Translations under genes and position numbers: made by a program
Part shown: positions 8,613-16,902 of the stretch, piece by piece
Numbering within the stretch: the first letter of the stretch is position 1
Layout: every line of letters begins with the position of its first letter
NCBI RefSeq assembly: GCF_001411805.1
Contig: NZ_CP007213.1
Location: 744,001-808,000, forward strand
From: Burkholderia plantarii
GTDB taxonomy: Bacteria > Pseudomonadota > Gammaproteobacteria > Burkholderiales > Burkholderiaceae
Length of the DNA stretch: 64,000 nt
Direction of reading: 5' to 3'
The notes under the pieces: generated by a model
Databases searched by the model: none
Told to the model about the DNA's origin: nothing
The model's input: only the letters and a program-made list of their open reading frames with translations

Positions 8613-9728
8613 TCAGGCGGACGCGGCCGCCGCGTGCGCGGCGTAATCGGTGTAGCCGCGCGCGCCGCCGCCGTAGAACGTCGAGCGGTCGTAGCCGCTG
8701 AGCGGCGCGCCGTGGCGCAGCCGCGCCGGCAGGTCCGGGTTCGAGATGAACAGCCGGCCGAACGCGACCAGATCGGCCGCGCGCCCGGCCACGGCCTGCT
8801 GCGCGCCGTGCGCGTCGAAGCCGCCGGCGGTGATCAGCGTGCCGGTGTACCAGCCGCGCACGTCGGCGGTCGAGACCGCGGCGGCGCTGCCGTCGGCATC
8901 CTCGTTGCCGCGGATGCGAGGCTCGATCGTGTGCAGGTAGGCGAGCCGGTAGTGGTCGAGCCGGCGCACGACGTGGCCGTAGGTGGCGAGCGGATCGCTG
9001 TCCGACATGGTCCCGTAGGTGCCGCTCGGCGAGAGCCGCACGCCCACGCGATTCGCGCCCCACTCGGCGACCACCGCGTCGAGCACATCGAACAGGAAGC
9101 GCGCGCGATTCTCGATCGGGCCGCCGTAGAGGTCGGTGCGATGGTTCGAGCCGTCGAGCAGGAACTGGTCGAGCAGGTAGCCGTTGGCCGCGTGCAGTTC
9201 GACGCCGTCGAAGCCGGCCAGCCGCGCGAGCGCCGCGCCGCGCCGGAATTCGTCGATCACGGCGGGAATCTCGTCGAGCGTGAGCGCGCGGGGCATCACC
9301 TGCTCGGCGTCGATCACCTGGCCGTCGCCGTCGAGGATCGCGGCCTGTTCATAGGCACGGATCGCCGACGGCGCCACCGGCGCGGCGCCGCCGATGTTGG
9401 CCGGATGCGCCTGGCGCCCCGCATGCCAGAGCTGCAGGAAGATGCGTCCGCCCTTCGCGTGGACGGCCGCCGTCACGCGCTGCCAGCCGCGCACCTGGGC
9501 GTGGCTGAAGATGCCGGGCGCGCCGGCGTAGGCGATGCCGAGCGGCGAGACGGCGGTGGCGTCGCTGATCAGCAGGCCGCCTTCGGTCGCGCGCTGCGCG
9601 TAGTACTCGACCATCAGGTCGCCGGGCACGTTGTGCGCGTCGGTGCGCATGCGCGTGAGCGGGGCGAGCACGACGCGATGTTCGAGCGGATAGGGGCCGA
9701 CGCGGGTGGGAGTGAAAAGGGGGTTCAT
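8613..9728 (-). CDS. Old Yellow Enzyme family alkene reductase (NemA-like)
   Basis: A 371-residue FMN-dependent TIM-barrel reductase. LAPLTRMRTD is at residues 21-30, and the substrate-binding pair H179/N182 lies in ELHAANGYLLDQFL, followed by DLYGGPIENRARF. The set fits the NemA/pentaerythritol-tetranitrate reductase class, which uses NAD(P)H to reduce activated alkenes, nitro compounds and maleimides in the cytoplasm. Length is normal for the class. It converges with the ALDH gene, and is divergent from the MFS gene at 10107. Confidence 0.93.
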   Translation of the reverse strand: MNPLFTPTRVGPYPLEHRVVLAPLTRMRTDAHNVPGDLMVEYYAQRATEGGLLISDATAVSPLGIAYAGAPGIFSHAQVRGWQRVTAAVHAKGGRIFLQLWHAGRQAHPANIGGAAPVAPSAIRAYEQAAILDGDGQVIDAEQVMPRALTLDEIPAVIDEFRRGAALARLAGFDGVELHAANGYLLDQFLLDGSNHRTDLYGGPIENRARFLFDVLDAVVAEWGANRVGVRLSPSGTYGTMSDSDPLATYGHVVRRLDHYRLAYLHTIEPRIRGNEDADGSAAAVSTADVRGWYTGTLITAGGFDAHGAQQAVAGRAADLVAFGRLFISNPDLPARLRHGAPLSGYDRSTFYGGGARGYTDYAAHAAAASA

Positions 9729-10106
9729 GGCGATGGCGTCACGAGTGGGTCAGGGATGCGCCATCATCGGCGCCGGGCCGCCCGCCCGGAAGCCGGCCCC
9801 GGGCGATAACTGCCATTCCGCGCGGGAATGGCGGCGGTGCCGCGCGGCCATCGGCGCCGCAATCGCGCGTTGCAGCGAGGCCATGAAACGCCGACACGAG
9901 CGAAACGACATCACGACGCCAGCCGCGCGAAATCGAAGCGTGCATCGACGCCATGCAATCTCGGCCGCGCGACCCGCCATGCCGCAAGAGCGGCGCGGCA
10001 GGCGCAGGCCGGCCCGGTACAATGCGCGACGAACCTGCCGCCGTGCCGCGCGGCGGCGGGCTCGCCGCGACAGCACATCACGACAAAACAGATGGAGACA
10101 GCCGAC
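9729..10106. other. intergenic region between divergent reductase and MFS genes
   Basis: No supported gene; frames here are short or Arg-rich. A TACAAT hexamer at 10018-10023 may be the -10 for the MFS gene, without a clear -35. Confidence 0.4.
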
Positions 10107-11522
10107 ATGGCCACCGAAGACCGACTCACGACCGCTGCCGACGCCGCGCCGCCCGATGCCGGCGCGATCGCGGCGCGCCTGGACCGCCTGCCGCCGACCC
10201 GCACCGTCTGGAAGCTCGTGGTGCTGCTGAGCCTCGGCTTCTTCTTCGAACTCTACGACCTGCTTTACAGCGGTTACGTGGCGCCGGGCCTCGTGAAGGG
10301 CGGCATCCTGAGCGCGACCACGCACGGGCTGTTCGGCACCACCGGCGTGGCGAGCTTCATCGCCGCGCTGTTCGCGGGCCTGTTCATCGGCACGCTCGCC
10401 TGCGGGTTCCTCGCCGACCGCTTCGGGCGGCGCGGCGTGTTCACCTGGTCGCTGCTCTGGTACACGGCGGCCAACGTCGTGATGGCGTTCCAGGACACGG
10501 CGGGCGGCCTCAACTTCTGGCGCTTCGTGGTGGGCCTCGGGCTCGGCGTCGAGATGGTGACGATCGGCACGTACATCTCGGAGCTGGTGCCCAAGCAGAT
10601 CCGCGGCCGCGCGTTCGCCTGCGAGCAGGCGGTGGGCTTCTGCGCGGTGCCGGTGGTCGCGTTCCTGGCCTACCTGCTGGTGCCGCGCGCGCCGTTCGGC
10701 CTCGACGGCTGGCGCTGGGTGGTGCTGATCGGCGCGCATGGCGCGATCTTCGTCTGGTGGATTCGCCGCGCGCTGCCGGAGAGCCCGCGCTGGCTCGCGC
10801 AGCAGGGCCGGCTCGACGAGGCGGACCGCGTGATGCGCGCGCTCGAGGCCAAGGTGGCCGCCGAATACGGCCGGCCGCTGCCGCCGCCGGGGCCGGCCGA
10901 GCCGGTGGCCGCGCGCGGCCGCTTCGCCGACATGTGGGTGGCGCCGTACCGCAAGCGCGCCGTGATGATGACGATCTTCAACGTGTTCCAGACGGTGGGC
11001 TTCTACGGCTTCGCGAACTGGGTGCCGACGCTGCTGATCAAGCAGGGCATCACGATCACCACCAGCCTGATGTATTCGAGCGTGATCGCGCTGGCCGCGC
11101 CGGTCGGGCCGCTGATCGGCCTCGCGATCGGCGACCGCTTCGAGCGCAAGAGCGTGATCGTGGCGATGGCGGGCGCGGCGATCGTCTGCGGGCTGCTGTT
11201 CAGCCGCAGCGGCTCCGCCACGCTGCTGGTGCTGCTGGGCATCGGCCTCACGCTCGCCAACAACATCATGTCGTACAGCTTCCACGCCTATCAGGCCGAG
11301 CTGTTCCCCACCGCGATCCGCGCCCGCGCGATCGGCTTCGTCTATTCATGGAGCCGCTTCTCGGCGATCTTCACGTCGTTCGTGATCGCCTCGGTGCTGA
11401 ACGGCTTCGGCACGGCGGGCGTGTTCGCGTTCATCTCGGCCGCGATGCTGATCGTGATGGCGTCGATCGGGCTGATGGGGCCGCGCACGCGCGGCATCGC
11501 GCTGGAGAAGATCTCGCACTGA
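10107..11522 (+). CDS. MFS transporter, sugar/aromatic-acid:H+ symporter type
   Basis: A 471-residue inner-membrane protein with the 12-helix MFS layout. The first helix contains VVLLSLGFFFELYDLLYSGY. The loop 2-3 signature GFLADRFGRRGVF follows, and a repeat of it, IGDRFERKSVIV, begins the second half. A long cytoplasmic loop after helix 6 (LPESPRWLAQQGR) is typical of sugar-porter-like and organic-acid MFS proteins. The substrate is unknown; niacin or benzoate-like acids are possible. GGAGA eight bases before 10107 decides the start over an ATG five codons earlier. A strong terminator follows. Confidence 0.88.
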   Translation: MATEDRLTTAADAAPPDAGAIAARLDRLPPTRTVWKLVVLLSLGFFFELYDLLYSGYVAPGLVKGGILSATTHGLFGTTGVASFIAALFAGLFIGTLACGFLADRFGRRGVFTWSLLWYTAANVVMAFQDTAGGLNFWRFVVGLGLGVEMVTIGTYISELVPKQIRGRAFACEQAVGFCAVPVVAFLAYLLVPRAPFGLDGWRWVVLIGAHGAIFVWWIRRALPESPRWLAQQGRLDEADRVMRALEAKVAAEYGRPLPPPGPAEPVAARGRFADMWVAPYRKRAVMMTIFNVFQTVGFYGFANWVPTLLIKQGITITTSLMYSSVIALAAPVGPLIGLAIGDRFERKSVIVAMAGAAIVCGLLFSRSGSATLLVLLGIGLTLANNIMSYSFHAYQAELFPTAIRARAIGFVYSWSRFSAIFTSFVIASVLNGFGTAGVFAFISAAMLIVMASIGLMGPRTRGIALEKISH

Positions 11523-11570
11523 GGCCGGCGCGGGCGCCGCCCGCCGGGTTCTTGCGGTTGCGCTTCACCA

Positions 11571-11613
11571 ACGACGACGCGCCCGGGGTTGCCCCCCGGG
11601 CGCGTCGTCGTTT
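11571..11613. terminator. strong stem-loop terminator
   Basis: A perfect 18-bp stem: 11571-11588 pairs with 11594-11611 around the five-base loop TTGCC, followed by TTT. It lies between the convergent MFS gene and HTH regulator gene and can serve both strands. Confidence 0.85.
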
Positions 11614-11642
11614 ACCGCTCGATTCCTGCCGCCGCGCGGCCG

Positions 11643-11984
11643 TCACCCGGGCTTCGAGCTGAGGCCCTTGAGCCCCTGGATCACCACCATCAGCGCGCGG
11701 CCGTGTTCGTCCGAGCCGTCCCAGGCATCGACGATCGCGTCACGCAGGCGCTCGTCGTAGCTGCCGCCGCGCGCGGGCGCGACAGGGACTTCCATTCCAT
11801 AGAAAGTGCATAGCTTGATGAATGGGTCACTGCGCCTGAGCCGCTGCCCGCCGGACAGCCGAAGACGCGACACGGTGGGCTGGCTGATGCCGCAAAGCCT
11901 TGCTATTTCGCTGGACGAGCGCGGATCTGCCCGCAGCCGGTCGAGCAGGTCCTGAACCGAAAAATTGGCGTTCGGGGCTTCCAT
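11643..11984 (-). CDS. small helix-turn-helix regulator, 113 aa
   Basis: The N-terminal half holds an XRE-like HTH: SSEIARLCGISQPTVSRLRL (residues 23-42). The C-terminal half (YGMEVPVAPARGGSYDERL onward) has no recognised domain. A TATAAT hexamer on the minus strand (11992-11997) would place transcription start close to the ATG at 11984, suggesting a leaderless message; an ATG three codons earlier overlaps that hexamer. It is divergent from the unknown 301-residue gene, with under 80 bases between them, so it may regulate that gene. The size and HTH resemble antitoxin-type or phage-like repressors, but no toxin is recognised next to it. Confidence 0.7.
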   Translation of the reverse strand: MEAPNANFSVQDLLDRLRADPRSSSEIARLCGISQPTVSRLRLSGGQRLRRSDPFIKLCTFYGMEVPVAPARGGSYDERLRDAIVDAWDGSDEHGRALMVVIQGLKGLSSKPG

Positions 11985-12061
11985 GTCATGCATTATAACT
12001 ATACAGTAGCGATTATTGAAATGCCCCTCGCAAGATCGGGTGGCCGCACCCGAGAGAGTCG

Positions 12062-12967
12062 ATGACACTGAAACACCTGCCCCCGACGTTTTGCTGGACC
12101 CGGATCGGCGCCGAGTCCGGCGAGGATCTTTCGACCACCGTGCTGCGCAAGGAGTGGGAGCGGCGGCTCGGCGGCGGGCGGTTCCTGTGGGGCATCGGGC
12201 AGTCGCTCGGCAGCAGCGTGCAGGTGGCGGCACACCGGGCGGGCTCGCTGATGGCGCTGTTCACGCCGCTGGCCGGCCGCGCGCGCGTGATGGAGCCCGG
12301 CCCGCGCGGCCTGCTGCTCTGGAACGCCTGGGTGGATGCGCTCGGGCAGGTGCGGCAGCTGCCGCCGTACACGTTCATCACGAGCCGCGCCACGCTGCCC
12401 TCGGGGCGGCGGCGCGAGCAGCACCACGCGCTGGTCTGCGCGTCGCCGGCGCCGCTCGGCGTCGGCACGCGCCTGCGCGTCGCGCCCGCGAACCTGCGCA
12501 GCGCCGGCACCGGCCGGCCGCTCGGCGCGGCTCAGGCGGCGGTGGTGGTCGACTGCGTCGCTCGCGCGGCGGAGCCGGGCGCGCGCAGCTATCCGGTGGC
12601 GCTCGCCGTCGAGCTCGACGCGCCCTACACGGTGCGGCTCGCGCAGCCGTCGGTGCTGAAGCTGCGCGACCTCGCTCGGATCGGCAAGGCCGCCCGCGAG
12701 GGCGATTTCGAAACCTACGTCGAGCTGGTCGAACGCCTGCGCGGGCGCTCGGCCGGCGCACAGTCGCGCGGCTTCACGCGCGATCTGTTCGACTTGCCGG
12801 CGGTCGAGCCGGTGGCCGTCTACACGGATTTCGTGAAGCGGCTGCGCGGCCGGCCGTCCCCCGAACATGCGCGCGGCTTCACGCGCGACCTGTTCGAACT
12901 TTCCGCGCCCGAGCCGGGGCCGGCGCCCGGCACGGCAGCCAACCCGCAAGGCAGCCTGCTGCCGTAG
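12062..12967 (+). CDS. unknown 301-aa protein with a duplicated C-terminal segment
   Basis: Not recognised. The protein is soluble, with no signal peptide or membrane segment. Its C-terminal part contains two copies of a 26-residue unit 35 residues apart. The first, from about L222, reads LVERLRGR...RGFTRDLFDLPA; the second, from about F257, reads FVKRLRGR...RGFTRDLFELSA. The RGFTRDLF core is identical in both. The N-terminal 200 residues look like a single mixed alpha/beta domain. It is divergent from a small HTH regulator and has two hairpins downstream. A DNA- or protein-binding repeat is possible, but the function is unknown. Confidence 0.75.
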   Translation: MTLKHLPPTFCWTRIGAESGEDLSTTVLRKEWERRLGGGRFLWGIGQSLGSSVQVAAHRAGSLMALFTPLAGRARVMEPGPRGLLLWNAWVDALGQVRQLPPYTFITSRATLPSGRRREQHHALVCASPAPLGVGTRLRVAPANLRSAGTGRPLGAAQAAVVVDCVARAAEPGARSYPVALAVELDAPYTVRLAQPSVLKLRDLARIGKAAREGDFETYVELVERLRGRSAGAQSRGFTRDLFDLPAVEPVAVYTDFVKRLRGRPSPEHARGFTRDLFELSAPEPGPAPGTAANPQGSLLP

Positions 12968-13017
12968 CGTCGGGCGGCGTGCTGGCCGCACGATCGACTC
13001 ATGGCCCGGCTCGGAGG

Positions 13018-13096
13018 GCGTTCGCCGTGTCGCCGCGTGATGCGGCGCGGCGGCGAACGCGATTCTTGTCCGCGGGCGTTCCTTTCGTGAACGCCC
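13018..13096. terminator. two consecutive hairpins
   Basis: Hairpin 1 pairs GCGTTCGCCG (13018-13027) with CGGCGAACGC (13051-13060), with an inner CGCCGC/GCGGCG pair. Hairpin 2 pairs GGGCGTTC (13074-13081) with GAACGCCC (13089-13096). They lie between the 301-aa gene and the 76-aa gene. They may terminate or process the first transcript; no clear T-run follows either. Confidence 0.45.
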
Positions 13097-13137
13097 GCCC
13101 CTGGCGTGCCGGGAGGCAGGCCCGAGGAGGAAGGTGC

Positions 13138-13368
13138 ATGGCGAACATCGGTCATTCACGCGAGGCGCTGGCCGCCCAGCGTTTCTTCGAAGCGGCGCGC
13201 AACGTCGATCGCGCGTTTCGCGCGGTGCGCGGCGATCATGACGAGAGCGTCGATTCCGCCGGGCGCGCGGCCGCGCAGTCGCGGCTCGATCACGCGCTCG
13301 ACGAGCTGGCGCGGGCACAGGAATTGTTCGATACCGCCGTCAGCGTGCGCGGCACCCGGCACTACTGA
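13138..13368 (+). CDS. small helical protein, 76 aa
   Basis: Begins MANIGHSREALAAQRFFEAA and ends SVRGTRHY. It is preceded by a strong GAGGAGGAAGG ribosome site, which supports translation and decides the start. The sequence is Ala/Arg/Asp-rich and reads as two amphipathic helices without a signal peptide. No family is recognised. It sits alone between the unknown 301-aa gene and the DUF2827 gene. Confidence 0.65.
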   Translation: MANIGHSREALAAQRFFEAARNVDRAFRAVRGDHDESVDSAGRAAAQSRLDHALDELARAQELFDTAVSVRGTRHY

Positions 13369-13524
13369 ATCGGGCGCGGCGCGCCGTGCGTGACCATCCA
13401 TGACAATTCCGGCGCGGCAGGTCGGTTAGACTGCGGCCGATGATTCATGCCGTCCGCGCGGCCGGCCTCCGCCACGGCGGCGCGGCCCCGGTGTTCCCCC
13501 GGTTCTTTCTTGCGTGAACCCACG

Positions 13525-14667
13525 ATGACTGCCCCTGTCGATTTGAACGGCCTGCGTATCGGCGTCACCATCGGCCTGCACGAGCCGAACGAAAGCCTCT
13601 GGATCAACGGCATCAAGCAGAACGCGCTGTTCCTCGCGAAGCTGCTGATGAAATCGCCGCACGCGTACCGCGTGACGCTCGTCAACACCACCGACACGCC
13701 GCTCACCGACGCGCTGCCGTGGGACCGCCGCATCTTCGACACGCGCCCGTTCGTCGAGATGAAGGATTCGCTCGACGTGATGATCGAGCTGGGCGGCCAG
13801 ATCGACGGCGAGCAGACGGCCTACCTGAAATCGCGCGGCGTGAAGATCGTCAGCTATTGCTGCGGCTTCGAGTACATCCACGCCACGCAGTCGATCCTGT
13901 TCGGCCGCAAGCTGTGGGACACGCTGTTCATCAACCGCGGCTACGACGAGATCTGGGCGATTCCGCAGATCGCACCGTCCTCGCTGCCGTTCCTGCAGTC
14001 GCTGCGGCGCTGCCCGGGCCGCGTGGTGCCGTTCGTCTGGGATCCGATGTTCCTGACCGAGCGCGCGCGGCCGCTGCGCGAGAACGGCGAGTACCGCCCC
14101 AACGGCCAGCCCGCCAAGCGGCTCACCGTGATGGAGCCGAACCACGACGTCGTGAAGTTCTGCCTCTATCCGATGCTGATCATCGACGAGGTGTTCCGCC
14201 GCGAGCCCGACGCGATCGCGTTCGCGCACGTCACGAACGCGGAGCACCTCGCGCATCACAGCCGCGAGTTCGTGCTGCTGATGAATTACCTCGAGATCGT
14301 GCGCGCCAGCAAGGCGAGCTTCGTCGGCCGCTACGACACGCCGGTGTTCCTGTCGGAATTCACCGACGTGGTGGTCTCGCACCAGTGGGAGAACCCGCTC
14401 AACTATTTCTATTTCGACGTGTGCTGGCAGGGCTATCCGCTGGTCCACAACGCGCATCTGGTGCCCGACATCGGCTATTACTACCCGGAGAACGACGTGC
14501 AGGCCGGCGCGAACGTGCTGGCGCGCGTGCTGCGCGAACACGATGCCGACTGGGAGCACTACACGAGCCGGCAGCGCGAGCTGCTGCGCCGCTATACGTC
14601 GAAGAATCCGGCGCTGGTGGCCGACTACGACCTGCTGATCGCGAACCTGGTCAACGGCGCGCGATGA
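13525..14667 (+). CDS. DUF2827 family protein (solitary paralogue)
   Basis: A 380-residue protein sharing the hallmark blocks of the two proteins encoded at 35581 and 36755: WINGIKQNALFL near the N-terminus, then VSHQWENPLNYFYFD, GYPLVHN and GYYYPEND near the C-terminus. These I recognise as DUF2827, a family with glycosyltransferase (GT-B-like) character; the late Glu/Asn and GYPLVHN block resembles a nucleotide-sugar site, but this is inference. No signal peptide or membrane helix is seen. The start is chosen at MTAPVDLNG; the upstream in-frame codons look non-coding. It has no adhesin gene next to it. Confidence 0.85.
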   Translation: MTAPVDLNGLRIGVTIGLHEPNESLWINGIKQNALFLAKLLMKSPHAYRVTLVNTTDTPLTDALPWDRRIFDTRPFVEMKDSLDVMIELGGQIDGEQTAYLKSRGVKIVSYCCGFEYIHATQSILFGRKLWDTLFINRGYDEIWAIPQIAPSSLPFLQSLRRCPGRVVPFVWDPMFLTERARPLRENGEYRPNGQPAKRLTVMEPNHDVVKFCLYPMLIIDEVFRREPDAIAFAHVTNAEHLAHHSREFVLLMNYLEIVRASKASFVGRYDTPVFLSEFTDVVVSHQWENPLNYFYFDVCWQGYPLVHNAHLVPDIGYYYPENDVQAGANVLARVLREHDADWEHYTSRQRELLRRYTSKNPALVADYDLLIANLVNGAR

Positions 14668-14746
14668 TGCGCGCGGCGGCGGGGCGTGCGGCGTGCCTCG
14701 TGCGTGCGGGCGCCCTGGCGATGCCGCGTCGGTTCCCTCCTTCTCC

Positions 14747-15664
14747 TCAAGCCCGCGTCTCGATCCCGCCCGCCCCGCGCCCCGCATCGCTGGCCGGCGG
14801 CGCGCCGAACAGGCGCTTGTAGTCGCGGCTGAACTGCGACTGGCTTTCGTACCCGACCTTCAGCCCGATCGCGCCGGCGCCTTCGCCGTCCGAGATCAGC
14901 ATGCGGCGCGCCTCGCGCAGCCGGACCTGGGTGCGGTACTGGATCGGCGTCATCGAGGTCAGGTTCTTGAAGTGCCGATGGAACGAGGTCAGGCTCATGC
15001 CGGCCAGTTCGGCCAGCGCGTCGATGCGCATCGGCTCGGCGTAGTGCGCCTTGATCCACTCCGTGACGCGGCCGATCTTCGCGACGTGCGAGCTGTTCAG
15101 CGCGAATTGCGTCAGCGTCGGGCCGACGCCGCCGCGCAGCAGCCGGTAGTAGAGCTCGCGCACGATCAGCGGCGCGACGAAGCCGATGTCGGCCGGCGTG
15201 TCGAGCAGCCGGAGCAGGCGCGCGAACGGATCGAGCAGGTCGGCCGTCAGCGGCGCGGCGTCGAGCGCGGCCGGCGAGGCCGTGGCCACCGGCTCGGCCA
15301 CCACGCGCGGCAGTACCTCGGCAAGCAGCGCGCGGTCCAGGCTCAGCGTCAGCGCCATGTGCGGGCGGCCGTCGGGCGTGGTCTCGATCTGGGTGGTGAC
15401 GGGGATGTCGACGGTCACCACGAGGAAGTTGCCGGTCGTGACGCGAAACGCCAGATCGCCGAACCCCACCTGCTTGCCGCCCTGCACCACCAGCACCAGG
15501 CGCGGATTGTAGAGCGCGTGATTGGGCGGCGCGGCGCTGGCGATCCGGAACAGCGTCAGGCCGTCGATCGCGGTGGGTTGATACGGCGCCGCGCAATGCC
15601 GCTCGATCACGTCGCGCATCGCGTCGCGCAGCGCGTCGCCGTTCGGGTCGAAGGGGGCGGGCAT
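14747..15664 (-). CDS. AraC-family transcriptional regulator
   Basis: A 305-residue regulator. The N-terminal cupin-like AraC_N domain contains PRLVLVVQGGKQVGFGDLAF; the C-terminal AraC domain has two HTH motifs, with DALAELAGMSLTSFHRHFKN and GLKVGYESQSQFSRDYKRLFG. GGAG lies six bases before the ATG at 15664, while the ATG two codons earlier abuts it, so the later start is used. It is divergent from an SDR gene over 273 bases, an arrangement often seen for AraC regulators that activate an oxidoreductase in response to a small compound. Confidence 0.93.
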   Translation of the reverse strand: MPAPFDPNGDALRDAMRDVIERHCAAPYQPTAIDGLTLFRIASAAPPNHALYNPRLVLVVQGGKQVGFGDLAFRVTTGNFLVVTVDIPVTTQIETTPDGRPHMALTLSLDRALLAEVLPRVVAEPVATASPAALDAAPLTADLLDPFARLLRLLDTPADIGFVAPLIVRELYYRLLRGGVGPTLTQFALNSSHVAKIGRVTEWIKAHYAEPMRIDALAELAGMSLTSFHRHFKNLTSMTPIQYRTQVRLREARRMLISDGEGAGAIGLKVGYESQSQFSRDYKRLFGAPPASDAGRGAGGIETRA

Positions 15665-15937
15665 CGACATCTCCGTTGAACTGAAAAAGGGAATGCGGCT
15701 GGCGCGCGAAGGCGCGGCCCGGGCGCCGCTCGCGCCCGCCTAGCGTAGGGCAGGCGGCAGGATCGTGCAATCGAACGGGCCGCTTCACCGAGGCCGGGCC
15801 AGAAGAATGGCAGGATCGCGCAAAACTTTGGCGGGATGTTGCTGGCCCGGGCCATCCTGCGACGCAACAATATCGGCAGGGCAGCAGCGGCCGCCACGCG
15901 GCCCGGCTGTCGAACCGATTTCTCCCGAGGAGTGACG

Positions 15938-16780
15938 ATGAAGAAAGAGCGAGTCTGGTTTATCACGGGATGTTCGACCGGCTTCGGCCACGAACTGGCG
16001 CGGCTGGTGCTGGAGCAGGGCGACCGCGCGGTGCTGACGGCGCGCGACCCGGCCAAGCTGGCGGCGCTCGTGGCGCCGCACGCGGGCCGCGCGCTCGCGC
16101 TGCCGCTCGACGTGACCGACGAGGCGATGATCCGCAAGGCGGTCGCCGATGCCGAGGCGCATTTCGGCCGCATCGATGTGCTCGTCAACAACGCCGGCTA
16201 CGGCTATTTCTCGGCGATCGAGGAAGGCGAGGACGAGGAAATCCGCCGCCAGTTCGAGACCAACGTGTTCGGGCTGTTCTCGCTGACGCGCCACGTGCTG
16301 CCCGGCATGCGGGCGCGCCGTGCGGGGCACGTGATCAACGTGTCGTCGATCGGCGGGCTGATGGCGTTCGCGGCCACGGGCTATTACCACGCGTCGAAAC
16401 ACGCCGTGGAGGGCTTCTCGGAGTCGCTGGCGGCCGAGGTGAAGCCGCTCGGCATCCACGTGACGATCGTCGAGCCGGGGCGCTTCCGCACCGACTGGGC
16501 GGGGCGCTCGGTGATCGAATCGAAGATCGTCATCGACGACTACGCCGAGACGGCCGGCAAGCGCCGCGAGCAGGCGCGCGCCTATTCGGGCACGCAGCCG
16601 GGCGATCCGGCGCGCGGCGCGGCGGCGATCATCCGCGTGGTGGAGGCCGATGCGCCGCCGCTGCGCCTGCTGCTCGGCTCCGATGCCTACCAGCTGCTGC
16701 AGACCAAGCTCGACTCGCTGCGCCGCGAAGTCGAGCAATGGAAGGAACTGACCTGCAGCACGGATTTCCCGAACGGCTGA
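15938..16780 (+). CDS. short-chain dehydrogenase/reductase
   Basis: A 280-residue classical SDR with the Rossmann motif TGCSTGFG (residues 10-17), NNAGYG, the catalytic Ser in VINVSSIGG and the YxxxK pair Y150/K154. Members with this TGCSTGFG start are NADP-dependent oxidoreductases of unknown physiological substrate. The start is supported by CCGAGGAG upstream; an earlier in-frame ATG adds only Arg/Ala-rich residues. The divergent AraC gene is the likely regulator. A strong hairpin follows. Confidence 0.93.
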   Translation: MKKERVWFITGCSTGFGHELARLVLEQGDRAVLTARDPAKLAALVAPHAGRALALPLDVTDEAMIRKAVADAEAHFGRIDVLVNNAGYGYFSAIEEGEDEEIRRQFETNVFGLFSLTRHVLPGMRARRAGHVINVSSIGGLMAFAATGYYHASKHAVEGFSESLAAEVKPLGIHVTIVEPGRFRTDWAGRSVIESKIVIDDYAETAGKRREQARAYSGTQPGDPARGAAAIIRVVEADAPPLRLLLGSDAYQLLQTKLDSLRREVEQWKELTCSTDFPNG

Positions 16781-16813
16781 GCGGGCATCGGGCCCGATAC
16801 CGGGGCATCACGA

Positions 16814-16854
16814 ACGGGCCGGCATGCGATTTCCGCATGCCGGCCCGTGCTTTT
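16814..16854. terminator. bidirectional stem-loop terminator
   Basis: A perfect 15-bp stem: 16814-16828 pairs with 16834-16848, loop ATTTC, followed by GCTTTT. It lies between the convergent SDR and aldo/keto reductase genes. Confidence 0.85.
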
Positions 16855-16902
16855 GCCGGTGCCGTCGCGCGTGATTTTTGCCGGTAGCCGGCGCGCGGCT
16901 TG

